From NCBI GenBank assembly GCA_003001795.1, contig PVNI01000002.1, forward strand, positions 248,001 to 312,000: 64,000 nt of DNA, read 5' to 3'. Of the stretch, positions 63,204 through 64,000 are shown one piece after another. Source of the stretch: Actinomadura viridilutea (GTDB lineage: Bacteria > Actinomycetota > Actinomycetes > Streptosporangiales > Streptosporangiaceae). The position numbers and the translations under genes are program-made. The notes under the pieces were generated by a model. The model was not told where the DNA came from, did not search any database, and worked only from the letters and a program-made list of their open reading frames with translations. Position 1 is the first letter of the stretch. Each line of letters opens with the position of its first letter.

Positions 63204-64000
63204 TCAGCGCCTCTCGTGCGGCGGGTTGTCACCCGCGTGGAAGGCTCCGGTCGCCGAGTGCTGGACCTGCTGGGCGTGCGGGGCGGATTCGCCGGGCGGA
63301 GGGAAGGGGGTGGGGCCGGTGGGGGCGGAGCCGCCGGCGGTGCCGTTGCGGCCGTCGTGGGCGATGGTGCTCTGCGGCCCGGTGCCGCCGGGACCCTGGG
63401 CGGGCGCTGCGGGACCGCCGCCTGCCTGGAAGGCTCCGGTCTCGGTGCTGCCGGCCTCGAGGTCGCGCAGCTGGCCCTCCAGGTAGACCTTCAGGCGGCT
63501 GCGGTACTCGCGCTCGAAGGCGCGCAGGTTGTCGACCTCGCGCTCCAGCTCCTCGCGCTGCTGCACCAGCGAGCCCATGACCTGGCGGTGCCGCTCCTGG
63601 GCGTCCCGGTCCAGGGCCTCGGCGCGGGAGCGGGCCTCGCTGACGATCTGGTCGGCCTGGCGGCGGGCCTTGCCGAGGATCTCCTCGGCCTCGCGGCGGG
63701 CCCGGCCGAGGGTCTCGTCGGCCTCCCGGCGGGCGTCGGCGATCGCCTGGTCGGCGGTCTGCTGCGCCAGCGCCAGCACGCGCGCCGCGGTGTCCATGTT
63801 GTCCTCGCCGGACGGTGCGGGGCCCATGCCGAGGCCGCCGCCGAGGGGGGCGGGCTCCGGCTCGGGCTGAGGCTGCGGCTCGGGCCGGGGCGGCTCGGGG
63901 ATCTGCGGCACGTCCGGCTTCGGCTCGACGATCGGCGCGGCCATGGCGGGGACCTTGCCGCGCAGGCACTCGGCCAGCTTCGCGCGCAGCTCCTCGTTCT
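63204..64000 (-). CDS. divIVA: DivIVA/Wag31 cell-division protein, C-terminal part
   Basis: The frame enters from the right edge in NEELRAKLAECLRGKVPAM and ends at 63204; the 5-prime part is outside. The segment NEELRAKL is the end of the first DivIVA coiled coil, then a Pro-rich spacer (PEPQPQPEPEP), a second long coiled coil (about ARVLALAQQTADQAIADARREADE to KVYLEGQLRDLE) with the RRxADxI heptad repeats, and a disordered Gly/Pro tail. DivIVA/Wag31 marks poles and steers polar growth in actinobacteria. The internal ATG at 63944 is not the true start. Order with ileS, traR, lspA is as in relatives. Confidence 0.93.
   Translation of the reverse strand, partial: NEELRAKLAECLRGKVPAMAAPIVEPKPDVPQIPEPPRPEPQPQPEPEPAPLGGGLGMGPAPSGEDNMDTAARVLALAQQTADQAIADARREADETLGRARREAEEILGKARRQADQIVSEARSRAEALDRDAQERHRQVMGSLVQQREELEREVDNLRAFEREYRSRLKVYLEGQLRDLEAGSTETGAFQAGGGPAAPAQGPGGTGPQSTIAHDGRNGTAGGSAPTGPTPFPPPGESAPHAQQVQHSATGAFHAGDNPPHERR

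Noticed and set aside
63945..64000. Start of divIVA at the ATG 63944
   Set aside because: The frame continues upstream with the typical DivIVA coiled-coil end NEELRAKL, so this is an internal Met.

Overview
The window is high-GC actinobacterial DNA. Signs are very strong G/C at third codon positions, many GTG and TTG starts, start/stop overlaps of the GTGA type, and several apparently leaderless promoters. The gene order also fits: a his-trp-lgt-gltBD neighbourhood with PriA (the shared HisA/TrpF enzyme), a dnaE-to-hisD block, and lspA-traR-ileS-divIVA. A T-box in front of ileS is typical of actinobacteria. The order resembles Streptosporangiales/Thermomonosporaceae such as Actinomadura; that placement is inference from synteny, not from a marker gene.

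Layout. 0-3.5 kb: a cut-off secreted PhoX phosphatase, a small tyrosine phosphatase, a tiny membrane protein with an Asp/Asn/Arg repeat tail, an IS5-type transposase relic, a GYD protein and an acetyltransferase. 3.6-9.6 kb: glutamate synthase gltBD. 10-13 kb: two paralogous membrane-anchored proteins, one with a roughly 400-residue disordered head. 13-23.3 kb: VIT transporter, lgt, two DsbA-like thiol oxidoreductases, VKOR, trpA-trpB-trpC, a small ORF, DUF2752, an atypical response regulator, a Trp-associated membrane protein and hisI. The canonical trpE between hisI and the membrane protein is absent.

23.5-38.4 kb is a block, mostly on the opposite strand, that separates hisI from hisF. It holds a cold-shock protein, an asymmetric heterodimeric ABC exporter, a HEAT-like protein, two small lipoproteins, an acyl-CoA dehydrogenase, a copper/DyP-peroxidase group, a CocE-type hydrolase and a YeeE-type sulfur transporter preceded by a short Cys-containing leader ORF. 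38.4-43.8 kb: hisD-C-B-(small membrane protein)-H-priA-hisF, transcribed leftward. 43.9-52.8 kb: PhzF, LON-like, YbaK, a membrane protein overlapping ybaK tail to tail, a DUF6882-like protein, dnaE, and a divergent AraC regulator/acetyltransferase pair. 52.8-54.4 kb: a chorismate mutase behind what looks like a transcription attenuator (20-codon leader ORF, alternative hairpins, U-run terminator), then azlCD. 54.4-64 kb: RluD-like, lspA, TraR/DksA, T-box-ileS, a DUF1707/LiaF-like protein, a membrane protein with two Ada-like cysteine modules, and divIVA, cut by the window edge.

Functionally the window is mostly amino-acid biosynthesis (Glu, Trp, His, chorismate branch) with RNA-level control (T-box, attenuator, leader peptide) and envelope biology (Lgt, LspA, DsbA/VKOR, lipoproteins, DivIVA). 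The VKOR-DsbA-DsbA pair beside secreted paralogs that share a Cys pair suggests a local oxidative-folding set. No tRNA, rRNA, CRISPR array or intact mobile element was seen.
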